Shown: one piece after another, positions 8,235 to 16,385 of the stretch
Position numbering within the stretch: position 1 is the first letter of the stretch
Layout of the letters: every line of letters begins with the position of its first letter
Assembly (NCBI GenBank): GCA_051208045.1
Contig: JBPJFY010000001.1
Span: 558,001 to 622,000 of the forward strand
Reading direction: 5' to 3'
DNA length: 64,000 nt
Source of the DNA: LZORAL124-50-18 sp051208045
GTDB taxonomy: Bacteria; Pseudomonadota; Gammaproteobacteria; Pseudomonadales; Oleiphilaceae
Made by a program: the position numbers and the translations under genes
Notes under the pieces: model-generated
Seen by the model: the letters and a program-made list of their open reading frames with translations, nothing else
Told to the model about the DNA's origin: nothing
The model's database searches: none

Positions 8235-9440
8235 TCATCGGTTGCGGCTTAACCACTTGGCCGGGTCCAAAGGTTTTCCGTTATGCCGGACTTCAAAGTA
8301 TAGCCCGCTTTCTTCTGCCCCGCCCGATGCTCCGGTCAAGGCCAGCTGATCTCCTTTGCGCACCCAGTTGCCGGTTTCTTTCAGGAGGCTGTGATTCTGT
8401 CCATAGAGTGTGAGGTACTGGTTGCCATGATCCACGATAATGAGCAGACCGAAACCCCGGAGCCAGTCGGCAAACACCACTCGGCCATCCTGCACCGCTT
8501 TCACGGGCTCGTTTTCCCCTGTGGCAATAAACACCCCGTCGCGTCGCAACGAGCTGTTGTTTATTCTGCTGCGGTAGGCATGACGCAGCTTCCCTTGCAC
8601 TGGCCAGGGAAGTCGGGACTGCAGGGAATTGAAGGGCTCTTTCGCACTGATGTGATCCACCATGGCGATGGTTTTTTCGATTTCTTTGATCACGACGCCT
8701 AACTTCGCGTGATCTTCGTTCAGGCGGGCAAGCCGCCGGTCACTGGATGTCAGTTCCTGATTGACAGAAGCCAGAATCTGCGTGCGTTTGACCTTCGCTG
8801 CCTGTTCCGAGGCCTGTTGTGCTTTTACTTCACTTTTAAGCTGCTTTACCTGCTCTGTTTTGCTGGCGATCTGCCGGGTTTTTTCCTGGAGGGCGTGCAG
8901 GTTTTTTATAAACCCTTCCGCCTGCGCTTGCTGGGCGTTGGTCAGGTAATTGGCGTAGGCAAGCAGGCGGGCGAGTGTGTGGGGATCGTCGGCGTTGAGC
9001 CAGAGCTTTACATCCGGTTGTCGCTGGGATTTGTAGGTGGAAATCATGAGCTCCCGAATGGCGGCTTTCTGGGTGAGCAGCTCGTTTTTTTTCGCTTCGG
9101 ACTGCTGGCGCAGTTCGGTGAGCTGCTTTTCGCCGGAGCGAATTTGCTGATTCAGCTGTTGAATGGATTTGGCGGTTTTGGCAATGGCGAGCTCGTTGTC
9201 CCGGAGCGCGCGCGCGTGGCTGTTTTTTTCCGTCTGCAGTTTTTTGAGGTTTTTTTTCAGAGCCGAAATGGCCGCATTGACTTCCGAGAGGTTTCGCTTG
9301 TTCGCCTCCAACTCCTCGGACTTGTTGACGGCAGACGCGAAAGCGATGCGCGGATCTGCGGTCATCAGACCTGCACTGAGCAGGACGGTGGCGATAGCGA
9401 GAACGCCCCGTCGAAGGAGAAGCAGTGCGTGAAACCTCAT
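8235..9440 (-). CDS. envC: Murein hydrolase activator EnvC
   Basis: A 401-residue periplasmic protein: signal peptide to about residue 36, a long coiled coil at about 40-240 rich in Lys, Gln and Glu heptads, then a LytM/M23 domain at 290-395. The zinc-site histidines of active M23 peptidases are missing: the HxGxD position reads RRDGVFIAT and the C-terminal HxH is replaced by YFEVRHNG. This is the usual degenerate state of EnvC, which activates septal amidases instead of cutting peptidoglycan. Its likely client, AmiB, is encoded at 38.6 kb in this window. It follows gpmI by 11 bases and is co-transcribed with ctpA. Confidence 0.93.
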   Translation of the reverse strand: MRFHALLLLRRGVLAIATVLLSAGLMTADPRIAFASAVNKSEELEANKRNLSEVNAAISALKKNLKKLQTEKNSHARALRDNELAIAKTAKSIQQLNQQIRSGEKQLTELRQQSEAKKNELLTQKAAIRELMISTYKSQRQPDVKLWLNADDPHTLARLLAYANYLTNAQQAQAEGFIKNLHALQEKTRQIASKTEQVKQLKSEVKAQQASEQAAKVKRTQILASVNQELTSSDRRLARLNEDHAKLGVVIKEIEKTIAMVDHISAKEPFNSLQSRLPWPVQGKLRHAYRSRINNSSLRRDGVFIATGENEPVKAVQDGRVVFADWLRGFGLLIIVDHGNQYLTLYGQNHSLLKETGNWVRKGDQLALTGASGGAEESGLYFEVRHNGKPLDPAKWLSRNR

Positions 9441-9451
9441 GGGGTTCGGAT

Positions 9452-10990
9452 TCAGCGTAACAGTGATTGTCCGGTCATTTCCGCAGGCTGAGGCAGGTTC
9501 ATCAGTGCCAGCAGGGTGGGGGCGACATCACTGAGTTTGCCGCCATCCCGAAGACCGATGCTTTCATTGCCGAGATACACCAGGGGAACCGGAGTAATGG
9601 TATGTGCGGTATGGGGTTGCCCGGACACCGGGTCCACCATCTGTTCGGCGTTACCGTGGTCCGCTGTCACCAAACCCTGCCCGCCGACTTCCAGCAGTGC
9701 TTCAGATACGCGCTGCAGACAGGCGTCCAGCGCTTCGGCGGCTTTCACCGCTGCGTCATACTTGCCCGTATGTCCCACCATATCGCCGTTGGCATAATTA
9801 CACACAACTAGGTCGTATTTACCGCTTTTGATGGCCGCCACGAGTTTATCAGTCACTTCCGGTGCACTCATTTCCGGTTTGAGGTCGTAGGTGGCCACCT
9901 GGGGAGACGGAATCAATTCACGATCTTCGCCGGTAAACGTGGCCTCTCTGCCGCCACTGAAGAAGAAGGTCACATGGGCATACTTTTCGGTTTCAGCGAT
10001 GCGTAACTGGGTTTTGCCCAGGTTCTGCATGTATTCACCGAGGCTGTTTTTCAAATCTTCCGGAGGATACGCGCAGCTCGTTTTGATGTCTGCGGCATAT
10101 TCGGTCAACATGACAAAATCGGCGAGTGCCGGAGTTGCCTTGCGATCAAATCCGGCGAAATCCGGGTCGACAAACGCCCGGGTGATCTCGCGGGCACGAT
10201 CGGCGCGAAAATTCATGAACAAAATGGTATCACCATCAGCCACCTCGTGCGCAGCGCCTTCGTGCGTGATGACCGACGGCTTTACAAACTCATCGGTTTC
10301 ACCCCGTTCATAGGCTGCGCTCAGTGCGTCAACCGCACTGGTATAAGAAAACTCACCTTCTGCGGACGCGATCAGGTTGTACGCGGCTTCCACACGATCC
10401 CATCGGTTGTCCCGATCCATGGCATAGTAGCGACCCGTTAAGGAGGCAATGCATCCCACGCCCAGCGCTTTCAGCGCAGCATCCATTTTTTCCAGCGACG
10501 GACGGGCACTTTTCGGCGGCATATCACGACCATCCAGAAACGCATGGACATACAGGGCTGTTGCACCGCGCTGAACTGCCATTTCGCACGCCGCAATCAG
10601 ATGATCCTCATGGCTATGCACACCGCCGGGAGAGAGCAGGCCGAAGATATGTACCGCCTTACCAGCGGTCACCGCCTTGTCGATCGCAGAGGTCAGTGCG
10701 TTGTTTCTGGCAAAGCCGCCTTCCTCGATGTCTTTGGTAATGCGGGTGAAATTCTGGTAGACGATGCGGCCTGCACCCAGGTTCATATGGCCGACTTCGG
10801 AGTTACCCATCTGCCCATCAGGGAGCCCGACCGCTTTGCCGGATGTTTCAATCAGCGTTTTCGGGTGGGAAGACCAAAGCGAATCCCAAAACGGCGTGTT
10901 CGCGTGATGAATGGCGTTGTGATCTGTCTCAGGGCGATAGCCCCAGCCATCGAGAATGATAAGCGCCGTGGTTTTGCGAGTGTCTGCCAT
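9452..10990 (-). CDS. gpmI: 2,3-bisphosphoglycerate-independent phosphoglycerate mutase
   Basis: GpmI interconverts 3- and 2-phosphoglycerate in glycolysis using two manganese ions. The start chosen is ATG 10990 (512 residues, MADTRKTTALIILDGWG); a longer frame from 11038 has no family support. Asp14 in ILDGWG and the phosphoserine-forming Ser64 in GQMGNSEVGHMNLG are present, as are HIFGLLSPGGVHSHEDH and the C-terminal TADHGNAEQM metal motif. It heads the gpmI-envC-ctpA-yibQ operon and is divergent from yibN, the arrangement conserved in enterobacteria and pseudomonads. Confidence 0.97.
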   Translation of the reverse strand: MADTRKTTALIILDGWGYRPETDHNAIHHANTPFWDSLWSSHPKTLIETSGKAVGLPDGQMGNSEVGHMNLGAGRIVYQNFTRITKDIEEGGFARNNALTSAIDKAVTAGKAVHIFGLLSPGGVHSHEDHLIAACEMAVQRGATALYVHAFLDGRDMPPKSARPSLEKMDAALKALGVGCIASLTGRYYAMDRDNRWDRVEAAYNLIASAEGEFSYTSAVDALSAAYERGETDEFVKPSVITHEGAAHEVADGDTILFMNFRADRAREITRAFVDPDFAGFDRKATPALADFVMLTEYAADIKTSCAYPPEDLKNSLGEYMQNLGKTQLRIAETEKYAHVTFFFSGGREATFTGEDRELIPSPQVATYDLKPEMSAPEVTDKLVAAIKSGKYDLVVCNYANGDMVGHTGKYDAAVKAAEALDACLQRVSEALLEVGGQGLVTADHGNAEQMVDPVSGQPHTAHTITPVPLVYLGNESIGLRDGGKLSDVAPTLLALMNLPQPAEMTGQSLLR

Positions 10991-11098
10991 AAAAGTACGT
11001 ATCCTGACGTTTCTGATGGGAAGGGGCATTTTACGCATATTGTGTCGGCTTTTCCATTCGCAAACCGATGGATGCTTCTGTCTGGCGGACAGCCTGTG

Positions 11099-11104
11099 TA
11101 TAAT
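11099..11104 (+). promoter_or_regulatory. Likely yibN-grxC promoter, -10 hexamer
   Basis: A perfect TATAAT (11099-11104) lies 94 bases upstream of the yibN start in the 207-base divergent gpmI/yibN region. No good -35 hexamer is present at 16-18 bases, so only the -10 is claimed. Confidence 0.45.
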
Positions 11105-11197
11105 GCTGCCCTTTATTTTAATTGTTCGTTGGTCCGGGCTGCCAGCACCGCAGGAGTCGGTAGCGCGGGATCAATGGCTTGCATACCAGAGGTAGGA

Positions 11198-11617
11198 ATG
11201 GAAAGGCTGTTAGAGTTTGCCACGAATCATATTGGTTTGGTCTCCACGTTCGTTGCGTTGCTGTTAGCGCTGTTTTTCCTGGATAAAAAGAAGGCGGGGG
11301 CGATGGTGTCTCCCCAGCAGGCGGTTCTTATGATGAACAAGGACGCCTGTGTCATGCTGGATGTGCGAGATAAAAAGGATTACACCACCGGGCACATCAA
11401 AGGCAGCATTCATATTCCTCTGGGTTCACTGAAAGAGCGGCATGATGAACTGAAAAAGCATGGCGACAAGAAAGTGATTATCGTGGATAAAATGGGGCAG
11501 CACTCAGGAACAGCAGGCAAGTTGTTGCGGGATCTGGGGTATGCTGATGTGATGCGGCTGCAAGGTGGTTTGGGTGAGTGGCAGGCACAGAATCTGCCGA
11601 TCTCCAACAAGAAGTAG
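11198..11617 (+). CDS. yibN: YibN-like membrane-anchored rhodanese-fold protein
   Basis: A 139-residue protein starting at ATG 11198, with one N-terminal transmembrane helix (HIGLVSTFVALLLALFFLD) followed by a rhodanese domain (VMLDVRDKKDYTTGHIKGSI). The frame is open far upstream, but the membrane anchor and a GAGG-like site fix this start. The loop that carries the catalytic cysteine in true sulfurtransferases reads VDKMGQHSG, with no cysteine, as in E. coli YibN. Sulfur transfer is therefore unlikely; YibN has been linked to the YidC/Sec membrane-insertion machinery. Order yibN-grxC-secB matches E. coli. Confidence 0.9.
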   Translation: MERLLEFATNHIGLVSTFVALLLALFFLDKKKAGAMVSPQQAVLMMNKDACVMLDVRDKKDYTTGHIKGSIHIPLGSLKERHDELKKHGDKKVIIVDKMGQHSGTAGKLLRDLGYADVMRLQGGLGEWQAQNLPISNKK

Positions 11618-11625
11618 GCACCGGT

Positions 11626-11886
11626 GTGGCTGAAGTCATTATCTATACAACGCGTTTTTGTCCGTACTGTATACGGGCCAAAATGTTGCTGGACCAGAAA
11701 TCCGTAAGCTACCAGGAAGTCAAAGTCGACGGTAATCCGGCGTTGCGACGGGAGATGGCGGAAATGGCAGGGCAGACGTCGGTGCCCCAAATCTGGATTA
11801 ATGGTGAGCACATCGGTGGCTGTGATCAACTGTATCGGCTGGAAAAAAAGGGCGATCTGGATGCCCTGCTGGCGCTGCACTCCTGA
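11626..11886 (+). CDS. grxC: Glutaredoxin 3
   Basis: A small dithiol glutaredoxin that reduces disulfides with glutathione. With the GTG start at 11626, 8 bases after the yibN stop, it has 86 residues, the normal family size, and opens VAEVIIYTTRFCPYC with the active-site CPYC at 12-15. The TSVPQIWINGEHIGGCDQL block holds the cis-proline and glutathione-binding GG-C/D motif. An alternative ATG at 11578 would overlap yibN and add 16 residues unlike the family. It lies between yibN and secB as in enterobacteria. Confidence 0.94.
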   Translation: MAEVIIYTTRFCPYCIRAKMLLDQKSVSYQEVKVDGNPALRREMAEMAGQTSVPQIWINGEHIGGCDQLYRLEKKGDLDALLALHS

Positions 11887-11924
11887 GGCAGGATTCGCAA
11901 TTCAGCGTAAAACCCCGGGAGCGG

Positions 11925-11954
11925 TGTTGATATTTCAACATCCGGACATATATT
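11925..11954 (+). promoter_or_regulatory. Putative secB promoter with palindrome over the -35
   Basis: TTGATA (11927-11932), a 16-base spacer and TATATT (11949-11954) match the sigma-70 consensus at 5 of 6 positions in each hexamer. A perfect inverted repeat TGTTGA-TATT-TCAACA (11925-11940) overlaps the -35, as an operator would. The predicted start leaves a leader of about 170 bases before secB. Confidence 0.5.
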
Positions 11955-12042
11955 AGTGGTTTTATACTCACTTCCATCGCGACTGAGCGGGAAGGAGATT
12001 CGACTCGCCGAGCAATGAATCGACGAACCATTCACGGATGCT

Positions 12043-12099
12043 TTCGTTTCTATTCACTGGATTCGTTTCTAATCACTAGATCCGTTTCTAATTACTAGA
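12043..12099 (+). repeat. Three tandem 19-base repeats in the secB leader
   Basis: Three head-to-tail copies occupy 12043-12061, 12062-12080 and 12081-12099, each of the form TTCGTTTCTAATCACTAGA with two to four differences between copies. The array ends 30 bases before the secB ATG and lies inside the predicted 5' untranslated leader. Each unit contains a TCTA...TAGA dyad. Confidence 0.85.
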
Positions 12100-12129
12100 G
12101 AAGCAACCATAACAAAAAGGGAAACCATC

Positions 12130-12612
12130 ATGGCTGAAAATCAAGAAGCCGCACAACAACAGGCACCTCAATTCGCTTTGCAACGCATCTACGTGAAAGA
12201 TATTTCTTTTGAGTCACCCAATGCACCGGAGATTTTCCAGGGCGAGTGGAAGCCACAGGTCAATCTTGATCTGAACACCGGCAATAAAAAGCTGACTGAT
12301 AATCAGTACGAAGTGGTGGTTTCTGTGACCGTTACCGCGAAAATTGGTGAGAAGACCGCATTCATTGTTGAAGTACAGCAAGCGGGTGTGTTCATGATTG
12401 AAGGCATCGAAGGGCCTCAACTGGGTCAGACGCTGGGTGCATTCTGCCCCAATATTCTGTTCCCTTATGCACGTGAAGCCATTGATAACATGATCAATCG
12501 TGGCAGCTTCCCCTCTCTGATGTTGGCACCGGTCAACTTCGATGCGATCTACGCAGAAGCACTGCGTCGTAAGCAGGCTGAAGCGCAGGCTGCGGAAGAC
12601 ACCGCTCACTGA
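12130..12612 (+). CDS. secB: Protein-export chaperone SecB
   Basis: SecB is a cytoplasmic homotetramer that keeps precursor proteins unfolded and hands them to SecA. The 160-residue protein has the family core FALQRIYVKDISFESPNAP, the VEVQQAGVF segment and GQTLGAFCPNILFPYAREAI. The N-terminal MAENQEAAQQQ and the C-terminal Ala/Glu-rich tail are typical. AAGGGAAACC precedes ATG 12130. It is separated from grxC by 243 bases containing its own promoter and a tandem repeat array, so its expression may be set apart from the redox genes upstream. Confidence 0.98.
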   Translation: MAENQEAAQQQAPQFALQRIYVKDISFESPNAPEIFQGEWKPQVNLDLNTGNKKLTDNQYEVVVSVTVTAKIGEKTAFIVEVQQAGVFMIEGIEGPQLGQTLGAFCPNILFPYAREAIDNMINRGSFPSLMLAPVNFDAIYAEALRRKQAEAQAAEDTAH

Positions 12613-12699
12613 GTCTGACTCAACTGGCGGGCCTGTGTTTCATCGTGGCTCGGGTGCGCCAGTTGTCCATTCCTGATCCTCTTGTCCCAGAGGCGCTCC

Positions 12700-13164
12700 T
12701 TGTTTCATATCGTACTGTTTGAACCCCGAATTGCTCCCAATACCGGCAATATTATGCGGCTGGTGTCGAACAATGGCTGCAAGCTTCATCTTATTGAGCC
12801 GCTCGGGTTTGACCTCGACGAAAAGAAAGTGCGACGAGCGGGGCTGGACTATCGGGACCTGGAGAATCTGACGATTCACCCAGACTTTGATGCCATGACG
12901 CAGTCTCTTCCCGGGCATCGAATCATTGCCTGTACTACCCGAGGTACACGGGATCACACGCAGATCGCCTATCAACCCAGCGATATTTTGCTCTTCGGCT
13001 CAGAGACGAGCGGGCTCTCTGACTACGTTCATCAACAGATTCCTTCCGATCACAAAATTCGCATTCCGATGATGCAGGGCAGTCGCAGCATGAACCTGTC
13101 CAATGCGGTGGCAGTGATCAGCTACGAAGCCTGGCGTCAAAACGGATTTGCCAGCGGACTTTAA
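12700..13164 (+). CDS. trmL: tRNA (cytidine/uridine-2'-O)-methyltransferase TrmL
   Basis: TrmL methylates the wobble 2'-OH of tRNA-Leu isoacceptors, using S-adenosylmethionine and a trefoil-knot SPOUT fold. The best start is a rare TTG at 12700, with AGAGG about 6 bases upstream, giving 154 residues that open FHIVLFEPRIAPNTGNIMRL, aligned with E. coli TrmL. A TTG at 12682 would add six residues. The knot motifs LFGSETSGL, IRIPMMQGSRSMNLSNAVAV and YEAWRQ are intact. Its stop overlaps by 4 bases the stop of the convergent efflux permease gene. Confidence 0.95.
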   Translation: MFHIVLFEPRIAPNTGNIMRLVSNNGCKLHLIEPLGFDLDEKKVRRAGLDYRDLENLTIHPDFDAMTQSLPGHRIIACTTRGTRDHTQIAYQPSDILLFGSETSGLSDYVHQQIPSDHKIRIPMMQGSRSMNLSNAVAVISYEAWRQNGFASGL

Positions 13165-16100
13165 CCGCTCAGCTCCTCCTCCAATAAGGCATCTTTCGCC
13201 ACCGGCCGAGGTCGCAGGGCGTTTTGGTCCAGCGAAGTATTGGTTTCTCCTGATAGGTGGGTTTCTCCTGACTGGTGGGTTTCTCCTGCCGCCGTAAGAC
13301 CTCGAAAGTGCTGCCAGGACGCAGCGATGTTTGCGCCGAGCACCAGCAGGCACGGCGTCAACAGTAATGTGAGAAATGTGGCAAACGTCAGTCCACCGGC
13401 AATGGCACTGGACAACTGAGTCCACCATTGCGTGGAGGGCGCGCCAAAGGTGATGGTTCGATTCAGCAGGTCGATATTCATGGCCATCACCATAGGGATC
13501 AAACCGAGTACCGTCGTGCCTGCCGTCAACAAGACCGGCCGAAGACGCAACTCACCGGTGAGCATTGCTGCCCTGAGTGGGGGGAGCCCCTCTTTGATGA
13601 AACTGTTGTAAGTGTCGATGAGAACGATGTTGTTGTTCACGACGATGCCTGCCAGCGCAATAATGCCTAATCCCACCATGACAATGCCAAAGGGCTGACT
13701 GGTCGCCAGCAACCCAAGCAGGACGCCTGCTGTCGAGAATACGATGGCACTCAGTACCAGGCCCGCTTGATAAAAACTGTTGAATTGCGTGACCAGGATG
13801 AGCAGCATCCCGAAGATAGCAAGCAGAAACGCAACCAGCAGAAACTCCGCTGTTTCCTGCTGGTCTTCCTGTTCGCCTTTAACTTTTATGCGCACATCGC
13901 CGGGCAGCTGCCCCCCTTTCAGTGCCGATTGAAGTTTTTCCAGTTTGTCGGTCACCAGAGCTCCCTCGACCACGTCTGCCTGCAGGGTGATGACTCGCTG
14001 GCCATCTGCCCGCTGTATGGTGCCGGTTTTCGGAGCGGGCTTTAATGAAACAAAGTTGCTGAGGGGAATCATGCCCCGCGGCGTATGAATCTGGAACTCA
14101 TGAAACTTGTCCATGGCCCGTTTATGCGCTGGAAACCGGATGACGATGTCTATTTCCTCATCGGTATCGTCGGGGCGAAAGTCGGAGACGCGGTAGCCGG
14201 TGGTGACCATCTGTATGGCACTACCGATCAGTACGATATCGGCGGCATATTGTGCGGCCTTTTCGCGGTCAACCGTGAGGTTCCACTGGATACCAGGCAA
14301 TGCCCGGTCATCTTCAATATCTTTAAAGCCACCAATGTTCTGCATTGCGGTACGAATCGACTCCACGGCCGTTTCAATACTTTGCTGTGTCATTGCGCCG
14401 ACTTGAAGCTGAATAGGTTTGCCGCCGGAGGGTCCGTTGTCTTCTTTACGAAACTCCAGCTCAACCCCGGCGAGATGCTTGGTGCGCTGTTCCATGTCGG
14501 CGAGTATGTCCTGTGCCGGGCGACGACGGTGCCAGTCGATGAACTGGAATTGGACAGAACCCACCACATCCGGTGCTGTGTTGGATTTGGACTGATTGAA
14601 CGATCGAGCGTAGACCGATTTCAACTCAGGCATTCCGGCAATTGCCTGCTCGACATGTCGCAGTATTTCGTCTTTTTCATAGATCGAGAGGTCCCCCCGG
14701 GCGTGCAACAGAATCTGCGCAGATTCGGGTTCGACATCCGGGAAAAACTCGACGCCTTTACCCCACGTGCCATAAGCGACATAGGTGGCAATCATCAGTC
14801 CGAGGGCGACGGCGAGGGTCTTGGCCGGGTGGGTGAGCAGGGTTTTCAAAATGTTGAGATAGCCAGCCGTGAAAGCACTGATGCCGAGTGGATGGGATTT
14901 CTGTTGATTTGCCGGTTGCGTTCGCAATAGAGAGCTGCCGAGCACTGGAAGAAAGATCAGCGCGACTAACAGGGAGGCGCTGAGACAAATCATGACTGTG
15001 ATGGGCAGGAATTTCATGAACTCGCCGACCGTCCCTGGCCAGGCGACCAGAGGAATAAACACAGCGATGGTGGTCGCCGTGGACGCAATAATAGGCCACG
15101 CCATGCGTTTTGCGCTTTGTGCAAAGGCATTAGCGGCTTTCATGCCGCGCTCCAGATTTCGGTTGGCCAACTCCGTGACGACGATCGTCCCGTCCACCAG
15201 CATACCGACCACGAGAATGAGGCTGAACAGCACGACGATGTTCATCGTGTAACCCAGCTGGTTGATGATCGCGATGCCCGTGAGAAAAGACGCTGGAATG
15301 GCCAGGCCGACCAGCAGGGAAGAGCGCATCCCCAGGGCGGCAACGATGATGATCATCACCAGTATGATCGCACTGAGGACGTTGTTTTGCAGATCACTCA
15401 GCATCGTCCGAATTTCAGAGGATTTATCCTGAATGTATTGATGGTTCAGCGAGGGGGGCCAATAGGGCTGCTTTTCCTCCACGATCTGCTTGATGCTTTC
15501 GATCGTTTCGATAATATTCGCCCCAACGCGCTTTTTGATTTCCAGTGTCACCGCCGGTTCCAGATTGACGCGGGCAAATCCTTCAGGATCTTTGTAGGTT
15601 CGGCGAATCTGCGCCACATCGCGAAAGCTGACGACGGTGGAACCGATGGTTTTAATGGGCAGTGCGAGGATATCTTCCAGGTCTTCGATGACGCCTGGTA
15701 CCTTGATCACTTGTCTTCCGGAGCCGTTGTCAATCGCTCCGGCGGCGACCAGCTGATTGTTACGCTGGACGATGGCCAGAACGCTTTCAAAATCGATGTC
15801 ATAGGTTTCCAAGGTGGTGGGGTCCACGATCACTTCCAGCACTTCTTCCCGGTCGCCGCCAATCTCGGCTTCCAGCACACCCGGGAGTGCTTCAATATCA
15901 TCCTGCAGATTTCGAGCGATGGCCAGCAGGTGGCGTTCAGATATGGGGCCGCCCAGACTGATTGTTAGTACCGGGAAGAGCGCGACATTGACTTCATTGA
16001 CCTCGGGTTCGTCGGTGCCGGGTGGTAAGGTGACTTTTGCCTTGTCCACTTTTTCCCGGACGTCACTCATGGCTTCATCGGCATCGAATCCGGCGTCAAA

Positions 16101-16385
16101 CTCGAGGGTGACCGACGCATGTCCCTCGGCAGCCGTTGCGGTCATTTCTTTGATGCCTTCAATCGACTTCAACTCTTTCTCCATGGGGCGCACAAGCAGG
16201 CGCTCCGCATCGGAAGGCGATATTCCGTCATGGCTGATGGAAACATAGATGATCGGTATGGCTATGTCCGGTTCGGCTTCTTTGGGTATGGAAACATAGG
16301 ATGCCGCACCGCTGATGAGCAGAAACATCAACATCAATAGGACGGCGCGCCGGTGCTCAATCGCCCAGTCAATGAGTGCGTTCAT
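13161..16385 (-). CDS. RND-family efflux permease
   Basis: A 1074-residue inner-membrane proton-driven pump subunit with twelve predicted helices in the RND pattern and two large periplasmic loops. TM4 reads GMLVDGTIVVTE with one acidic residue (Asp398) where AcrB has two, and TM10 reads GIVVNNNIVLID, lacking the relay lysine of AcrB. It therefore belongs to a divergent HAE-like branch whose substrates cannot be predicted. The C-terminus ends in a hydrophilic tail with a six-residue repeat (SGETHL-like, three copies). The start overlaps the membrane-fusion gene by 4 bases, so the two are translationally coupled. It is the last gene of a tetR-mfp-rnd operon. Confidence 0.93.
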   Translation of the reverse strand: MNALIDWAIEHRRAVLLMLMFLLISGAASYVSIPKEAEPDIAIPIIYVSISHDGISPSDAERLLVRPMEKELKSIEGIKEMTATAAEGHASVTLEFDAGFDADEAMSDVREKVDKAKVTLPPGTDEPEVNEVNVALFPVLTISLGGPISERHLLAIARNLQDDIEALPGVLEAEIGGDREEVLEVIVDPTTLETYDIDFESVLAIVQRNNQLVAAGAIDNGSGRQVIKVPGVIEDLEDILALPIKTIGSTVVSFRDVAQIRRTYKDPEGFARVNLEPAVTLEIKKRVGANIIETIESIKQIVEEKQPYWPPSLNHQYIQDKSSEIRTMLSDLQNNVLSAIILVMIIIVAALGMRSSLLVGLAIPASFLTGIAIINQLGYTMNIVVLFSLILVVGMLVDGTIVVTELANRNLERGMKAANAFAQSAKRMAWPIIASTATTIAVFIPLVAWPGTVGEFMKFLPITVMICLSASLLVALIFLPVLGSSLLRTQPANQQKSHPLGISAFTAGYLNILKTLLTHPAKTLAVALGLMIATYVAYGTWGKGVEFFPDVEPESAQILLHARGDLSIYEKDEILRHVEQAIAGMPELKSVYARSFNQSKSNTAPDVVGSVQFQFIDWHRRRPAQDILADMEQRTKHLAGVELEFRKEDNGPSGGKPIQLQVGAMTQQSIETAVESIRTAMQNIGGFKDIEDDRALPGIQWNLTVDREKAAQYAADIVLIGSAIQMVTTGYRVSDFRPDDTDEEIDIVIRFPAHKRAMDKFHEFQIHTPRGMIPLSNFVSLKPAPKTGTIQRADGQRVITLQADVVEGALVTDKLEKLQSALKGGQLPGDVRIKVKGEQEDQQETAEFLLVAFLLAIFGMLLILVTQFNSFYQAGLVLSAIVFSTAGVLLGLLATSQPFGIVMVGLGIIALAGIVVNNNIVLIDTYNSFIKEGLPPLRAAMLTGELRLRPVLLTAGTTVLGLIPMVMAMNIDLLNRTITFGAPSTQWWTQLSSAIAGGLTFATFLTLLLTPCLLVLGANIAASWQHFRGLTAAGETHQSGETHLSGETNTSLDQNALRPRPVAKDALLEEELSG
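13238..13294 (-). repeat. Short tandem repeat coding the RND C-terminal tail
   Basis: Three 18-base copies of a GGTGGGTTTCTCCTGA-like unit lie in tandem inside the permease gene. They encode GETHQS-GETHLS-GETNTS, a hydrophilic tail beyond the last membrane helix. Confidence 0.7.

Noticed and set aside
11198..11617. YibN as a decayed rhodanese pseudogene because it lacks the catalytic cysteine
   Set aside because: The frame is intact, the membrane anchor is kept and E. coli YibN also lacks this cysteine, so it is a normal member of its family.
12043..12099. The three secB leader repeats as a CRISPR-like array
   Set aside because: The units abut with no spacers and there are only three, so this is a simple tandem repeat.
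14085..15968. Long reading frames on the plus strand inside the RND permease gene
   Set aside because: They lie opposite a complete 1074-residue permease with clear motifs, and their translations show no family motifs, so they are shadows of the real gene.
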